A DNA stretch of 21,844 bases from NCBI GenBank assembly GCA_046545575.1, contig JBKGZM010000029.1, positions 1 through 21,844 of the forward strand. Reading direction: 5' to 3'. Position numbers and translations under genes: made by a program. This document shows, one piece after another, positions 21,817-21,844 of this stretch (positions are counted from its first letter, which is position 1; each line of letters opens with the position of its first letter). Below the pieces are notes generated by a model. The model saw only the letters and a program-made list of their open reading frames with translations, was not told where the DNA came from and ran no database searches. The stretch comes from JAGXOF01 sp046545575 (GTDB taxonomy: Bacteria > Chloroflexota > Dehalococcoidia > SZUA-161 > SpSt-899).

Positions 21817-21844
21817 CTTGTTCCTCCTTTGGCGGATTTTGGGC

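Noticed and set aside
21768..21844. Start of a plus-strand gene running off the right edge
   Set aside because: A GTG-initiated frame stays open to the edge but has poor ribosome-site spacing and no recognisable sequence; too short to support.
1..21844. CRISPR array, tRNA, rRNA or insertion sequence
   Set aside because: No regularly spaced repeats, tRNA-like cloverleaf, rRNA motifs or transposase were seen on either strand.

Overview
The window carries a complete archaeal-type swimming motor (archaellum) gene cluster joined to a chemotaxis operon, in DNA that otherwise looks bacterial. Bacterial signs are a NarL/LuxR-type regulator, sigma70-like promoter elements, strong Shine-Dalgarno sites, DnaA-box-like motifs at the right edge, and a bacterial flagellar-switch (FliM) motif on one protein. 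Base composition is near 50% GC. Archaella have been reported in Chloroflexota, and the archaellins here resemble those of Methanomicrobia, so a Chloroflexota-like bacterium that acquired the cluster by transfer is my best guess. The phylum is an inference.

Layout, left to right. 1-1780: three small plus-strand genes of unknown role (a three-helix membrane protein, an 89-residue protein, and a membrane-anchored protein with a 27-bp repeat). 1782-20104: about 18 kb, all on the minus strand, so it is transcribed from right to left. In transcription order it holds four archaellins, an ArlC/D/E fusion, two ArlF/ArlG-family stator proteins, a transglutaminase-like protein, ArlH, ArlI, ArlJ, an unknown acidic protein, CheA, CheC, CheD, CheY, CheB, CheR, and two related coiled-coil/zinc-ribbon proteins. 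20105-20406: divergent control region with repeated GAGGGT(T)..ACCC palindromes. 20407-21171: a NarL-family regulator on the plus strand whose receiver lacks the phospho-acceptor Asp. 21182-21844: a small DUF5658-like membrane protein on the minus strand, flanked by two copies of a structured leader, then a DnaA-box-like cluster.

How the parts fit. Archaellins are exported and polymerised by the ArlI ATPase on the ArlJ membrane platform, with ArlH as regulator and ArlF/G as stator. ArlC/D/E forms the cytoplasmic ring that in archaea receives the chemotaxis signal. CheA phosphorylates CheY; CheB, CheR and CheD adapt the receptors; CheC removes phosphate from CheY. In archaea the adaptor CheF connects CheY to ArlC/D/E, and I see no CheF here. 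Instead, the protein at 2468-3073 starts with a FliM-like CheY-binding peptide (LSQGDIDALF) followed by a linker, a coiled coil and a zinc ribbon. I propose it as the adaptor that lets a bacterial CheY steer an archaeal motor; a membrane-anchored paralogue lies just downstream. This is the most interesting candidate system in the window.

Not found here, and presumably encoded elsewhere: receptors (MCPs), CheW, CheF, and the prepilin-type peptidase that would mature the archaellins.
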